Below the pieces are notes generated by a model. It worked only from the letters and a program-made list of their open reading frames with translations, was not told the origin of the DNA and searched no databases. Shown here piece after piece: positions 33,082 to 44,223 of a DNA stretch of 52,783 nucleotides (position 1 is the first letter of the stretch; every line of letters starts with the position of its first letter). This DNA comes from Tieghemiomyces parasiticus. Taxonomy: Eukaryota; Kickxellomycota; Dimargaritomycetes; Dimargaritales; Dimargaritaceae. The stretch lies in the NCBI GenBank assembly GCA_027575765.1, contig JANBPT010000228.1, positions 1-52,783 on the forward strand. Reading direction: 5' to 3'. A program made the position numbers and the translations under genes.

Positions 33082-36000
33082 ATGGTCACGCCTACCCGAC
33101 TGCGGCCGAATCTGTCGACGACCTCACCAGGCCTCGTGAATGGCGCGGGACACGGTCGCCGACCGCTGCCCTCGCCACTGAAGGCCTCAATGGGCTCATC
33201 GCCACCCCTACCGCCACCGGTGTTCGCCATGTCCGTACCCTCAGATACTTCTGGTAACACAGGTCCAGCCGAGACCTTCCCACGGGCCCTGGCCGCGGTC
33301 ACTGGCCTGCTACCTACCGAGCCGATGTCCCACGTCCGCATCGAAGATTTTGTCCCTGCCACCCAACGCCTTGCCGCTTTCGTGGGCAACCTGACTCCCG
33401 CCGTGGCTGGTAGTCCTACGACGCTAGAGTCACTTATATTGGCCGTGGAACGGACCTTGCACACCATGCCGCCGTCCCAGGGTCTCATCCGGGCGGCGCT
33501 TGCGCCCGGGCTTGACCTTGTGGCTTCCTTGCTTCAGCTACTCGCCGAGTGCCTGGCCCGGTCGCCTGCCCAGCGATCCTTTTACACCTGGCTGGGCGGG
33601 CAGGGACGGATCGTCCGGTCTTTCATACCGCGTACCATCTTCATCGGCTACCCTGTCGTTTGGGACGCCCTCTGGGGCCTCCTGATCGGCCAGCTCTCCT
33701 GGCGGGAAGCTGGCACGGTCCCTCGGATACTGGACGAGGTCGATCCCGGGCTGTTACTGAGCCTGGTCCTGCAGCGGCTGCAAGCACCATCCGAGGCAGA
33801 TTCCGACTTTGGGTCGTCCCTTGAACCCCACGCTCTACTAAGCGCTACCGCCGTACGCGATCAGCTAGTGGTGCGGTGTAACCAGCTGCTAATGGCCAGT
33901 GAGGTCAACATATGGCAGATCAGCCAGTCTAATGTGGTTACCACCCTGTTAGACCATATCGAGTTGTTTTGCCGCTGGGACCCGGTGACCGATGCAAGCC
34001 GGATCGAGCACCGCCGCGACCACCTCGCCTCGTTGTTGACCCGCGTCCTACGCTATTCAACTAGTGTCGCTCAGCTGCGGGCCCTGTTCCGCGCCCTAGG
34101 TCGGTGCTTGGTGCTACCCGCCGACACACCGGCCGAACTGTTGGAGGATGTCGGTGACGACGACGACCCACCACTTCTAGATTCGCGCGTCAATTACGCC
34201 CTCCTGCAGCACGTCCTGGACGACACATGGCGTGGGCTGGTCGATCCCGCCGCGCCAGGCCCCGCGCACCCCGCGGCGGACAGTTACTTTGCTTTCCCCG
34301 AGCCTAGCGCCGGTCTAACTGTCACGGACGCCCACACCCTACTCCGTGGCGCGCCGGGATATACCGTGAGTCTGTGGTTCTACCTACCCACGACTAACGG
34401 GCCAGTCAGTGTGACGCCGATGACCCTGTTGTCTTTCACCACCCGGGCCTACACAGATGTCGAGACACGGTGGCTGCCTTCCCGACCAGACGTTCAGAGC
34501 ACGGTGCTGACCGTCGAGTATGACCCGCTTACCGCGGGGTTGACTGTGTACTACCGGGGCACCGACGATACGACGGGCGACGGTCCGGGATTACTAAACG
34601 GCCCGGCAGTGGGGTCTGGCCGTTGGCACCACCTCGTACTGACCCACGGTCCGGATACCCCCGTAGCCATCAAGCCCCGGCGATCCTTGGGCTGGGGATT
34701 CGGCGGGTTCCTATCGGGCCGGGGCGAGCCCAATCCTTCATTGTCTGCTGGGGATAGTGACGGGGCGCCCGCTCCTCGTCGCTTTGCCGACAACTTCGCG
34801 GTATTTTTGAACGGGCGGCGGTGGCACCACGATTATCGGCCCTACCCAACGGATACTGCGCTATACCGCACGTGTACGTTCGGCGCCGCTGTTCGCGAAC
34901 CTGACGGCGGGCCCGTGCCGTCCAAGTATACCCGAGGCTTCGTGGGGAGACTCTCAGCCGTGTACATCCTCGCTGGGACCCATCAAGCCCGAACAGTACA
35001 TGCCCTCCGGCTGCTAGGTCACCGCCATGGCACGCAATTCCGGCCAGAACAGCTGCCCGAGGCTCTGGTCGGCCGTGATACATCTGCCACGACCACGCTG
35101 GAGCCCCTTTCACCACCGCAAGAAGACAATGTCCCGGCCGATGAGGCTACCCAGCCCGGGTTAGACGCCCTACGCGACCTCTTCGTTCAGGCAGATCAGC
35201 GCCCCCACCTCCTTCTGCTGATCCATCCAGGAACTGACGCCCGGGCAGGGGAGTTACCCAACCTGGCCTTCCGTCCTACGCAGACACCGCTCTCGCTCGA
35301 TCTGGTCTCGTCTGAGCCTAACGCCTGGAATCCGTCGCCACCCTCACCTTCATCGCACGTCGCTACCACCGTCGGCAGCGGGCCGGTGTCTTCCACCGCA
35401 ATGAGCGCCGCCGTCACCCTCAACCCCATGATTCGACTCACCCGGCCCCGGCGCAACACCGGCAGTCTCCACATCCCGGTCACCGCCCCACGCTCCCGTT
35501 CCCAGTCCGACGCTGGGGTCGGAGCAGTCAGCGCCCCGCAGCCCCGCGTAACCACCCATCGCGTCGTACTTATCCGGCCTATCGGGTGGCGGGACAGTCT
35601 CCCCTTAGCCGGCGGTCCCGGGCTATGGCTTCCTCTCCTGGCCCGTCTAGCTGCCCGCCTCCCGGATCTCGAGTCCCGCCTCCCTGTCTCAGACCTCCCT
35701 ACCCCATGCCCTTCGGACGCCCTCTCTTCCCTGGCCGCTAGCCTGGCTCACGTGGCACTACCAGCCTCCGGCCGAGCCGTAGCCGAACTCGTCTGGCCTC
35801 TGCGCCCGCCGGGCGAGACGGGTCTCCCGACGGCCGTCGAGCCTGCTGCCTCGGGCCCGTCCTTCCTGGACCTCACTGCTCTCCTGCTGGAACGCGCGGT
35901 GCCCGCCGAACGGTTCCTGACCCCAGCTGCTTTCCACCACCTCTTCGCCGTCGCTGGTCAGATTGAAGACACCACAGCCCCGGTCGTCCCACGGGGACCC

Positions 36001-39000
36001 ACACACCGCACCACCAAGTCCGGCTCAAAGTCACTGTCTAGTTTTGGCGCTATCCCAGCAGCCGAGGTTCACCTGCGCACCCTGGCCGATTTGGCGCATT
36101 GGCCTGCCCCGCGGACCCTGGCTGAGCGCGCCGTCGGCCTGCTGTACCGCCGCCTCGTGTTCAACTTAGATATCTGGCGTCGAGCTTCGTTTGTTACCCA
36201 GCTTGGCTGCCTGGAGACCCTAAAGACGGTTGTTCTGGCCCGCCCCGCTACCTTCCGCCGCTATGGGTTGGGCCTGAGCTTTGTCCTCCGCGCCTTGGCC
36301 GGACCCTACGGCTATCGGGACAGCGCGGCGGAGCCCAGCGAGCTCCATGACCTCCGTACGGTTCTACTAGACGCCGCCGCCGGCCTCGTCCTGCACTCAG
36401 ACGACCCGGTAATCGATGTACGAGTCCTACTTGCACATACTCTTGCTCACGCCCCGCGTGACCCACGGCATGTCACTGACCTGCTTCGCCGTCTCCTGCA
36501 TGGCCTCCTCGACACCACCCGCGACGCCCTGCGCCACGACCGGGAGCGGCCCCGTGAGCTCATTCTTCAGCTGCGCGACTCCAACTACTTCGCCGTCCTG
36601 TGCCGTCTGATTGAGGCGGACGAGGATGGCCTGACCAGCGTATGCCTTGATTGGTTCACCACCCTCGCGGTATGGTCCACCGGGCCCGGGGACTCTACTT
36701 TCGTCTCTCCCGTCCGCCGGCGTGGGTCGCCATCCCCGTTTGCCACCAATTCCCCCGTTTCCCACCGCAGCTCCCCGGTCCCAGAGGGTTTGCTGGTTGG
36801 ACCCATCCCGTCGGCCACCGCCTCCTCCTCGTCTTCTTCGTCGTTCTTCTCGACCCTGACCCGATCCTGGCAGGCAGACACCCACCCTTCCCCGCGGCGG
36901 GCCTCGCCAATGGCCCATCGTGCCGAGCCTATCTTGGCTAAGCACGCCAGTCCGGCCATTAGCACCACGTTACACGCCGCCGTTCTCCCCGTAGCCTGGC
37001 TGACCGACGCGCACCGGGACACCCTCTTGGCTGTACTCGGGACCCGCCCCACGCTGGGACCACTGGGCGGCCGCGCGCTGCTTCGTCTGGCGCGCCGTGT
37101 GAGCATCTACGACGTGCCATCTTCGACGGCCTCGTCGGCCAGCTCGCTCATGAACCACGTGGCTCGTGAAACCGGCAGTTTTCGCCTTACCGACATGTTA
37201 CCCGTGGTGACCCTGCTGGAGGCCTTGGGTCGCCCAGGGGTTGACGAGCCCTTACGCTGCGAGGGTCTCTACCAACTCATGCTAGCTTTCGGGTGCGTCG
37301 GGGCTGACGGTGACGACCAAAAGGAAGGTTGTGACGCCCAATCCAACGCCAGTCGTGGCAGCAACGATGATCCGCTGAATGGCAGCAGTACGGATGGGGA
37401 TGGGGACCACTACCACTGGGCCGGGATGGAAGGGGCAGCCGACGATGATGACGATGCGGATGAAGACGAGGACGCTCGCGGGGCTGGCCCGATTCCGCGC
37501 ACCTTAGCGGTGAATGGTCGACCGAGCATTACCCGTCGCACTTCCCAGGACCCGCACAGTGACGAGGTCGACGACTACTGCCGCCTGCTAGAAACAGCCG
37601 GTCCATGGCAACCGGCCCTCCTCCGGCTCGCGGCTGACGTGGTGGAGCCCCGCCCGCCGCAGAGTGCCCTCCTAGCGTTCGCTCTCCTGGAACACATCCT
37701 GCACCGTCTCCTGCGTGTGTCGCCTACTGGGGACGCCGGGGTGGCTGCAGTCGTTGTGCACGCCTGGGCCACTCTACCTGCTGCCGCCTGCGCCGTCCCG
37801 TTTGTACGGCGGTTGCTAGTTCGCCTCATCCAGCGCCTGGAACACGACCTGTTCGTTCTTGGCCCCCAGTCTTACGCGGTGACCCCGCAGCTGTGGCGGA
37901 GCCTGCCGGGTGTCGTCCAACTTACTGCCGACTTCGCCTTCCACCATTCCGACTACCGCGAGTACTTGGCCGAACACTGGCCCCGGCTGCACCAGCGTGC
38001 CGCTGCTCTGGCTGCCGAGCCGCCTAACTCTCACCACCACGCGCCTCACCGGTCTGCTGCCTCCCTGTGGTCCCTGGTGGGCTCTAAATCGGACCGGTCC
38101 CCGGATACTTTTGGGTTGGAGAGCGAAGGGGTGGACTTTGGAAGCTTTGATAGCGAAGGCCGTCGATTTGACGAAGATGGGGACGAGGACGCTGATTTCG
38201 ATGGCCTGGACGACCCGACGTTGGGGCTGCCGGGTCACCCGCTCGTGTTCCGAACGCCACGTAACCCCTGGGACGATGACCCGCGCTTCGCCCACCGGTT
38301 GGCCCGGTTTCTGGTGCGACTTGGCGAACTGCGGCCATCCGCTTCGGGACTCTGCCGACCGGCACTGCGTCTGCTCGTACACGGCGTTCAGGGCGCTCCA
38401 GGGGCCTACGTCGGCCGCGTAACGCGGCTGCTCCGCCGGTTGCTCGACCGACACCCAGCCGGACCTAATACCGCCAACCCGGGTGTCCCGCCACCGGCCA
38501 CCGCGACCCGTCCCTTCGCCAGGCGGCCGTTCGGTTCCGTGCGGCGGTCGCTGAACCCGATCCAAGAGCAGACCGATGCAGACGGCCTGCCCCACGACCT
38601 CGCCAATCTAGGGTTCGACACAGTGACTGTGTGCAGCCAGTCAACCTGCGGTGTTGCCGAGGGTCTCGCGGCCACCGTGGGCTATCTTCACGAGGCCTAC
38701 CAGTTCATGCAAGACCCCGAGCTGAGCGGCCTCCCCACCGATGGACCCCAGGTCCGTCACCTCCTGGTCCTCTACGCCCACATGGTCCACCGCTATAGTG
38801 CCCTCCTACTGGGGCCTTCGGCACGGCTTGCCCTGCCTCCCATCAGCGATCCGGCTGCCTTCACCCGGTTCGTCCGCACCCCAGCCTGGTCAGCAGTTTA
38901 CAACGCCCTGTGCGTGCCTCGCATGAAGGCCGTGGAACAAGAGGAAGCCGCCTACTTCCCCCGAAAAGTTCGTGGATTCGCCCGGTCGGTCCGTGATAGC

Positions 39001-42000
39001 CTGGCCGCTGTGTGCCGCCGGGAGGATGACCTTGCCCGGCGGCGGCGGTCAGCCCGTGAAGAAGTCGAAGCAGTGATCCGCCCCCTCTCACATGTTGCCC
39101 TGACGGACGAAGGTCACGAACCGGGAGTGCAGGCGGGCTGGGTCGCCTGGCAGCGCTACGCCCGCGACCTGGCCGCCGGACCCTGGAACATCCAGCTGCC
39201 CTGTGACCCGACCGACTACGACGGCCGCTGGCCATTCCCGGTCGCCCTCACCCCACCTGCCCCCCACTGGCGTGTGGGTAACCTGGAAAACCCGAGTCGC
39301 ATGCACCGCCGGTTGGATCCCAACCTGGCGTTCGACCCACATGTGACCGCCGTCGCTCGGCGCGACCGGCACGGACCTAAATCCCCCGTCCCGCTAACCC
39401 CAACCCCGTCACGGCGTCGTCTCACCGACCCCTGCGCTGGGTCCGGAGGGCAGTGGGCAGCCCTGCATCGCTCCCCGGCTCTTTCATTACCTGGCGCACC
39501 GGATACGGCCTTCCCCTGGCCGCACCCATCCGCTGCGGCCGAGCTGGTACATGACTCCTTCGTGTGGGGTGGTATTGCCGCCACCACGGACAGCATCCAC
39601 GCCCGGGATCCGCACGTGTTCACCGTAGCCTGCGAGCTAGTGATGCATCTACACAGCGCTCCGGGTCACCTGCGCCTCTCAGCCGCCCACCTCGAGTTCA
39701 TCCCGGACCGCAACACTGTCGGTGACCCCACCGCCAGTATCCCCTTAGCATTGGCTTCGGACCTGGGCCGGGTGCGCTCATGGCCTGTAGCCGATCTAGT
39801 ACGTATACACTTTCGTCGCTACCGCCTCCGTCGTTCAGCCGCTGAACTCTTCTTCCGAACCCGTCAGACGGTTCTGGTCCACTTCCCGCACCCAAAGGAC
39901 CGCACCCGATTTTGCGCTAAAGTCACCACGCTGCACCCGCATTGCGTTGTGTACACCGACCTAAGGGCCACGCGGGCTGCCCGCGACCTAGCTGACCTGA
40001 CGCGCCAATGGCAACACCGCCAGCTCTCCAACTTTGACTATCTGGCTGCACTCAATACCTTCGCCGGCCGTTCGCGGCACGACCTCACCCAGTACCCGGT
40101 GTTCCCTTGGGTGCTGCGGGACTATACGTCGGACCGCTTGGACTTTGACCGGCCCCGCCGGACCTTTCGCGACCTCCGCCGCCCCGTGGGAGCCCTCAAC
40201 CCAGCTCGCTTGCGGGACTACCTCGAACGCTACCGCGGGTTCGAGGACCCCACCGGCCGGACCCCGAAGTTCCATTACGGAACCCACTACTCCAGCGCCG
40301 CCGCCGTGGCCCACTTTCTGATCCGCCGGGAGCCCTTCACGTCGGTCCACATTGCCCTGCAGGGCGGCAAGTTCGACCATGCTGACCGGCAGTTCCACTC
40401 GGTTGCCGACGCCTGGCAGTCATGCACCCACGGCAGCGGCGACGTGAAGGAACTGATCCCGGAGTTCTACTACCTGCCAGACTTCCTCACCAATGAGGAC
40501 GGATGGGATCTCGGGTGCAAGCAGAACGGCACCGCCCTGGGTGATGTCGTGCTCCCGCCCTGGGCGGCTTCGCCGGCCGATTTCATTCGTCGCCACCGCG
40601 ACGCCCTCGAATCCGAGTACGTGTCTAACCACCTGCACCACTGGGTCAATCTGATATTTGGGTACCAACAGACGGGCCCCGCCGCCGTGGCCGCCCACAA
40701 TGTGTTTTACTACTTGACCTACGAGGACGCCGTCGACCTGGACACCATTACGAACCCTGTGGAACGGTCCAGTGTCGAGAGCCAGATCCACTATTTTGGG
40801 CAGACCCCGTCCCAACTGTTCACCATCCCGCATGTCCGGCGCCACCGGTTACCCACTCCTTGGACGGACCGCCAACTGATCACAAAGGCCGCCGTGGGAA
40901 TTATGCAGCCGCCCCGGGACCACGTCGCCAGGATTGCCGGTGAGAAGAACGAGGAAGACCCCGGCCACGCCTCGGCGATTGAGGTCAGCGATGCCGAGTC
41001 CGACTCTACGGACGGCACGGCGGTCCCGCCGCGGATCAGTGGCGACGGTCACAGCGGGGCAGACGGGTTTGAGCCGGTCCCGACTTTGACCTACGCCGAA
41101 TTGCTCCAGCTTCCGCACGCCCAGCGACCCTCCCCGCTGGCGGCCCTCTTCACCCCGGACGGTCCTGTGAAACGGCTTACCCTGCGCACCTCGTGTTTGG
41201 GCACTTGTGCACTGCTGCCGGACCTTGATCCAACCATACACGGCGACGGCTGGCAGCAACGGATTTACGTGGTGGATGGCCGAGGGGCCGCTAAGGTGCA
41301 CCGCCTAGCCTTCAGTGCTGAGGGCGCCGGCTTCCGTCTGGATCTGGACGCTTCGGTCCGGCTCGTACCCGATGTGGCCCACTCCCCGGCAGTGCCCAAC
41401 CTGCCGGCGAGTCTCCGCCTCCACCCGTTACCGATACGCTGGGAACGCCATGGGCGCGTCGATGGGTTTGCTACCCCCACTGACCTGCGCTCGCGCGTTG
41501 ACCTCGTACCTGGCCGCCTGACCCCGCTGCTTCTCGACGGGCTCGCCATTGATCGCGCCCTGTCCCTGCGGGACCCAACCGCCCCGGCCGCTGCTGCCGA
41601 AGTCGGCCGCGTTGCAGCTACTTTGGATGCGGCCTTGATGGGTGAGAGTGAGGAAGATACGGCCATCTCAGCCGCCTGGCCCACTTCAGGTGAACCTGAC
41701 GTGCCGTTACAATCTGTGCGCACACATGCCCTTATCACCTCCGCTTCTGACCACCCCACCTGCGTCCAGAGTGCCGCCAACGGAGCCTGGCTTGTCACGG
41801 GCACGTTGCGCGGGTTGGTGCACGTATACCGCTGGACCCACACCGTCGACTCGAGGTCAACCCTGGCCTTGCCCCCCGGCCCACCCGAGAACCGGACTGG
41901 TCTATTCCACGTAACTTACCGGCCGTCGGAATGGACCCCCAGCCCCTTGGCCCCAACCGCTGCAGGAGTGGCTACGGCGGGCGGCCTGGTAGACTCGAGG

Positions 42001-42810
42001 ACCCTCACATCGTACCCGGCCTACCTTGCCCGCATCGCCGAGGCTGAGGCCCAGCTTGCCGCTACCATTACGGCGACCTCCCATGCCCCGCTGGGCCAGG
42101 CCACCTACATCTACCATATGGCCCATCACGACGGGCCAATCACTGCCCTGGCCGTTTCGGCCGAGTATGATTTGATAGCCTCCGGCAGCGGCCACGACGG
42201 GACGGTCATTCTGACCTCGCTCCTCACAGGTACCCGCCTGCACACCCTGGATCCCGGTGCCGCCTGGCTTGCCCGACCGGAGTGGCGTAAACGGTGGACC
42301 CCAACCCTACTTCGCATCAGCTCCCGAGGCGACGTGATCGTCTACGCTCGCGCTGAACTTGATCCGACTGCGACGGACGGCACTGGGCCGCTCGACGCTG
42401 CCCTTCTCCTTTATGACGTGAACGGCCACCTCCTTGCCCGCCGCGGGTTCACCGCCGCGCCCTGCCGCGCCGGACCTCGGCTTACCCACGCAGCGGCCTG
42501 TTTAGCCGTGCAGGACTTTCGCCGGCGCTCACATGACTATGCCACCTGCCCGACCGACGCGGCACTGTACGTCGTACCCAACCTCGTCGATCTGGTTGTC
42601 ACCCGTCACGGCGAATTCCTTATCACCGTAGACACCCTTCACAAGTGCGCAGTCTACAACCTGACGACGCCCCACACCCTACCGCTCGTCCGCATCTACG
42701 ACCTGCCCTTCGCACCTACGGCCGTAGCCCTCTCCCTTACCGAGCAGCAAATTCTTGTGGCTGGCGCCGAAGGCCAGCTACTCGTTCTCGCCGTGGATGA
42801 TAGCTCGTAA
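33082..42810 (+). CDS. Giant BEACH-domain protein (LYST/neurobeachin/Bph1 family)
   Basis: An uninterrupted 3242-aa frame. Domains in order: helical/armadillo-like N-terminal half; a ConA/LamG-like domain at about 400-630 (TVSLWFYL, FVGRLSAVYILAG); an acidic linker near 1407-1470; a PH-BEACH domain at about 2150-2290 (GHLRLSAAHLEFIPD); a BEACH domain at about 2300-2585 with hallmark motifs SNFDYLAALNTFAGRS, QYPVFPWVLRDY, DLGCKQNG and FGQTPSQLF; and C-terminal WD40 repeats at about 2700-3242 (IASGSGHDGTVIL). Members are membrane-trafficking scaffolds acting on lysosome size, autophagy and cell-wall delivery (yeast Bph1). The start at 33082 is the first ATG; in-frame ATGs at codons 37 and 50 are alternatives. 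It is intronless although most large neighbours have introns. Confidence 0.95.
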   Translation: MVTPTRLRPNLSTTSPGLVNGAGHGRRPLPSPLKASMGSSPPLPPPVFAMSVPSDTSGNTGPAETFPRALAAVTGLLPTEPMSHVRIEDFVPATQRLAAFVGNLTPAVAGSPTTLESLILAVERTLHTMPPSQGLIRAALAPGLDLVASLLQLLAECLARSPAQRSFYTWLGGQGRIVRSFIPRTIFIGYPVVWDALWGLLIGQLSWREAGTVPRILDEVDPGLLLSLVLQRLQAPSEADSDFGSSLEPHALLSATAVRDQLVVRCNQLLMASEVNIWQISQSNVVTTLLDHIELFCRWDPVTDASRIEHRRDHLASLLTRVLRYSTSVAQLRALFRALGRCLVLPADTPAELLEDVGDDDDPPLLDSRVNYALLQHVLDDTWRGLVDPAAPGPAHPAADSYFAFPEPSAGLTVTDAHTLLRGAPGYTVSLWFYLPTTNGPVSVTPMTLLSFTTRAYTDVETRWLPSRPDVQSTVLTVEYDPLTAGLTVYYRGTDDTTGDGPGLLNGPAVGSGRWHHLVLTHGPDTPVAIKPRRSLGWGFGGFLSGRGEPNPSLSAGDSDGAPAPRRFADNFAVFLNGRRWHHDYRPYPTDTALYRTCTFGAAVREPDGGPVPSKYTRGFVGRLSAVYILAGTHQARTVHALRLLGHRHGTQFRPEQLPEALVGRDTSATTTLEPLSPPQEDNVPADEATQPGLDALRDLFVQADQRPHLLLLIHPGTDARAGELPNLAFRPTQTPLSLDLVSSEPNAWNPSPPSPSSHVATTVGSGPVSSTAMSAAVTLNPMIRLTRPRRNTGSLHIPVTAPRSRSQSDAGVGAVSAPQPRVTTHRVVLIRPIGWRDSLPLAGGPGLWLPLLARLAARLPDLESRLPVSDLPTPCPSDALSSLAASLAHVALPASGRAVAELVWPLRPPGETGLPTAVEPAASGPSFLDLTALLLERAVPAERFLTPAAFHHLFAVAGQIEDTTAPVVPRGPTHRTTKSGSKSLSSFGAIPAAEVHLRTLADLAHWPAPRTLAERAVGLLYRRLVFNLDIWRRASFVTQLGCLETLKTVVLARPATFRRYGLGLSFVLRALAGPYGYRDSAAEPSELHDLRTVLLDAAAGLVLHSDDPVIDVRVLLAHTLAHAPRDPRHVTDLLRRLLHGLLDTTRDALRHDRERPRELILQLRDSNYFAVLCRLIEADEDGLTSVCLDWFTTLAVWSTGPGDSTFVSPVRRRGSPSPFATNSPVSHRSSPVPEGLLVGPIPSATASSSSSSSFFSTLTRSWQADTHPSPRRASPMAHRAEPILAKHASPAISTTLHAAVLPVAWLTDAHRDTLLAVLGTRPTLGPLGGRALLRLARRVSIYDVPSSTASSASSLMNHVARETGSFRLTDMLPVVTLLEALGRPGVDEPLRCEGLYQLMLAFGCVGADGDDQKEGCDAQSNASRGSNDDPLNGSSTDGDGDHYHWAGMEGAADDDDDADEDEDARGAGPIPRTLAVNGRPSITRRTSQDPHSDEVDDYCRLLETAGPWQPALLRLAADVVEPRPPQSALLAFALLEHILHRLLRVSPTGDAGVAAVVVHAWATLPAAACAVPFVRRLLVRLIQRLEHDLFVLGPQSYAVTPQLWRSLPGVVQLTADFAFHHSDYREYLAEHWPRLHQRAAALAAEPPNSHHHAPHRSAASLWSLVGSKSDRSPDTFGLESEGVDFGSFDSEGRRFDEDGDEDADFDGLDDPTLGLPGHPLVFRTPRNPWDDDPRFAHRLARFLVRLGELRPSASGLCRPALRLLVHGVQGAPGAYVGRVTRLLRRLLDRHPAGPNTANPGVPPPATATRPFARRPFGSVRRSLNPIQEQTDADGLPHDLANLGFDTVTVCSQSTCGVAEGLAATVGYLHEAYQFMQDPELSGLPTDGPQVRHLLVLYAHMVHRYSALLLGPSARLALPPISDPAAFTRFVRTPAWSAVYNALCVPRMKAVEQEEAAYFPRKVRGFARSVRDSLAAVCRREDDLARRRRSAREEVEAVIRPLSHVALTDEGHEPGVQAGWVAWQRYARDLAAGPWNIQLPCDPTDYDGRWPFPVALTPPAPHWRVGNLENPSRMHRRLDPNLAFDPHVTAVARRDRHGPKSPVPLTPTPSRRRLTDPCAGSGGQWAALHRSPALSLPGAPDTAFPWPHPSAAAELVHDSFVWGGIAATTDSIHARDPHVFTVACELVMHLHSAPGHLRLSAAHLEFIPDRNTVGDPTASIPLALASDLGRVRSWPVADLVRIHFRRYRLRRSAAELFFRTRQTVLVHFPHPKDRTRFCAKVTTLHPHCVVYTDLRATRAARDLADLTRQWQHRQLSNFDYLAALNTFAGRSRHDLTQYPVFPWVLRDYTSDRLDFDRPRRTFRDLRRPVGALNPARLRDYLERYRGFEDPTGRTPKFHYGTHYSSAAAVAHFLIRREPFTSVHIALQGGKFDHADRQFHSVADAWQSCTHGSGDVKELIPEFYYLPDFLTNEDGWDLGCKQNGTALGDVVLPPWAASPADFIRRHRDALESEYVSNHLHHWVNLIFGYQQTGPAAVAAHNVFYYLTYEDAVDLDTITNPVERSSVESQIHYFGQTPSQLFTIPHVRRHRLPTPWTDRQLITKAAVGIMQPPRDHVARIAGEKNEEDPGHASAIEVSDAESDSTDGTAVPPRISGDGHSGADGFEPVPTLTYAELLQLPHAQRPSPLAALFTPDGPVKRLTLRTSCLGTCALLPDLDPTIHGDGWQQRIYVVDGRGAAKVHRLAFSAEGAGFRLDLDASVRLVPDVAHSPAVPNLPASLRLHPLPIRWERHGRVDGFATPTDLRSRVDLVPGRLTPLLLDGLAIDRALSLRDPTAPAAAAEVGRVAATLDAALMGESEEDTAISAAWPTSGEPDVPLQSVRTHALITSASDHPTCVQSAANGAWLVTGTLRGLVHVYRWTHTVDSRSTLALPPGPPENRTGLFHVTYRPSEWTPSPLAPTAAGVATAGGLVDSRTLTSYPAYLARIAEAEAQLAATITATSHAPLGQATYIYHMAHHDGPITALAVSAEYDLIASGSGHDGTVILTSLLTGTRLHTLDPGAAWLARPEWRKRWTPTLLRISSRGDVIVYARAELDPTATDGTGPLDAALLLYDVNGHLLARRGFTAAPCRAGPRLTHAAACLAVQDFRRRSHDYATCPTDAALYVVPNLVDLVVTRHGEFLITVDTLHKCAVYNLTTPHTLPLVRIYDLPFAPTAVALSLTEQQILVAGAEGQLLVLAVDDSS

Positions 42811-44223
42811 GGCCTCGAGAAGTATATTTTACTGATTACCCCTTTTCGTAACTTATTTGATGTACAACACCTTTACTTTGTTACATTACCCCAGTGTCAT
42901 TCAGATTATCTGTTCAATTGAAGGACACCAGTGATTTGCATATAGAACTGGCTACTCGCACGGCTTAAATTGTGTACCACGGGGGTAACAAAGCGGTCCT
43001 CGCAACCACTGTATTTTGCAGAGGTGTTCACATAGCAGCAGATTTATGGTTGCGCCCGCTGAGATGAGAATTGTGTGGTACCCACTCGCCAACTGTGCGT
43101 CTTGAGTGACGCGTTGTTTGAACGGGCTGTGGCCAACCGGTATGCGCCGTCGCATCTTGCGCCAGAACGAGTGGATCCTGCGTTGCGCCTGTTGCTGTTG
43201 ATGTCTCTGACGCCAGGTCCTCGAGCTGCACCGGCAGTGCCAGGTAGACGCTACTTGCCATTCCAGCCTAGGTCAATGCCATTGATGGCTGGGCTGAAAC
43301 CTGATCGGGGATATTATTCACCACCATTGATGGTTATTGTGGTCGGAATAATCGCCAACTTATTATTGCAGTCTTAACAGCGACCTCTCACCTGGATTCG
43401 GAACGATCATGCTAAGCCGAGTCCATCGACGTCGCCTGCACCGTTTGATGCAGTATCATACGATGAGTCATTCTTAGGATAGCATGCTTCGCTGTCTTCT
43501 CGTCTCCTTCCTGCTGTGTTTTTCCCTGCTGCTTTTCCTATGATGTATTCATCACTGCTGCCACTTCGCATCCACTGTTAGAAGTCAAGGCCGGAATGGA
43601 TATATAGTATCTGTCCACTGGCCGCCTCAATAAACGAGAGACTACCCTATAACCCTCTACTTTTATATCGTATTCTCAACCCCCGTGTATTTACTACACC
43701 ACCATCCTCTTGAGCCTCCGGGCTAATGGCAAGATTCCGGAGTGGCTCTAGCATGCAAGAACATTTTGGCCCTGTTATCGCAGGGCTAAGATGAAACAAA
43801 AGTAAGATACTTGGGCCACTCTCCCTGCGATGTAATGGAGGGGAGGCACCCTAAAGGTGAGTCAGCTGGGCAGAGAAGCCTCATCTAAGAAATGGATGGA
43901 ATAACTGCAGCCTGCTGTGAGTCAAATTACTAATAGGCTCGACCTTTTGCCATTCTGCTAACATTTCTCACATTGCCGTATATTCATCAACGCACACGCA
44001 AACGGCTCGGCTTGTTACACGCAAAATTTGCCTCCATTAAAACGCAAATTCACGGGACACGCGCTGCAAATACGTCACACTGATGGCCTGATATCCATCA
44101 TCGCATGGGGCAAACTCATTTGTCAATAATAATGCTACCATGGAACATCAGACTTAACTAGTATTCATCAAACGTACATGTGCGTATTGCCAGAGATAAG
44201 CACTTGTGTCATCAAATTCGTCA
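42811..44223. other. Convergent 3' region, 1.4 kb, no supported gene
   Basis: Lies between the ends of the BEACH gene (plus) and the ASA1-like gene (minus). A 100-codon frame at 43075-43377 has no coding character. AT content rises toward 44000. Confidence 0.55.

Noticed and set aside
33021..42489. Many 60-260-codon frames antisense or shifted within the BEACH gene
   Set aside because: Shadows of the GC-rich coding frame; the sense frame explains the sequence fully.
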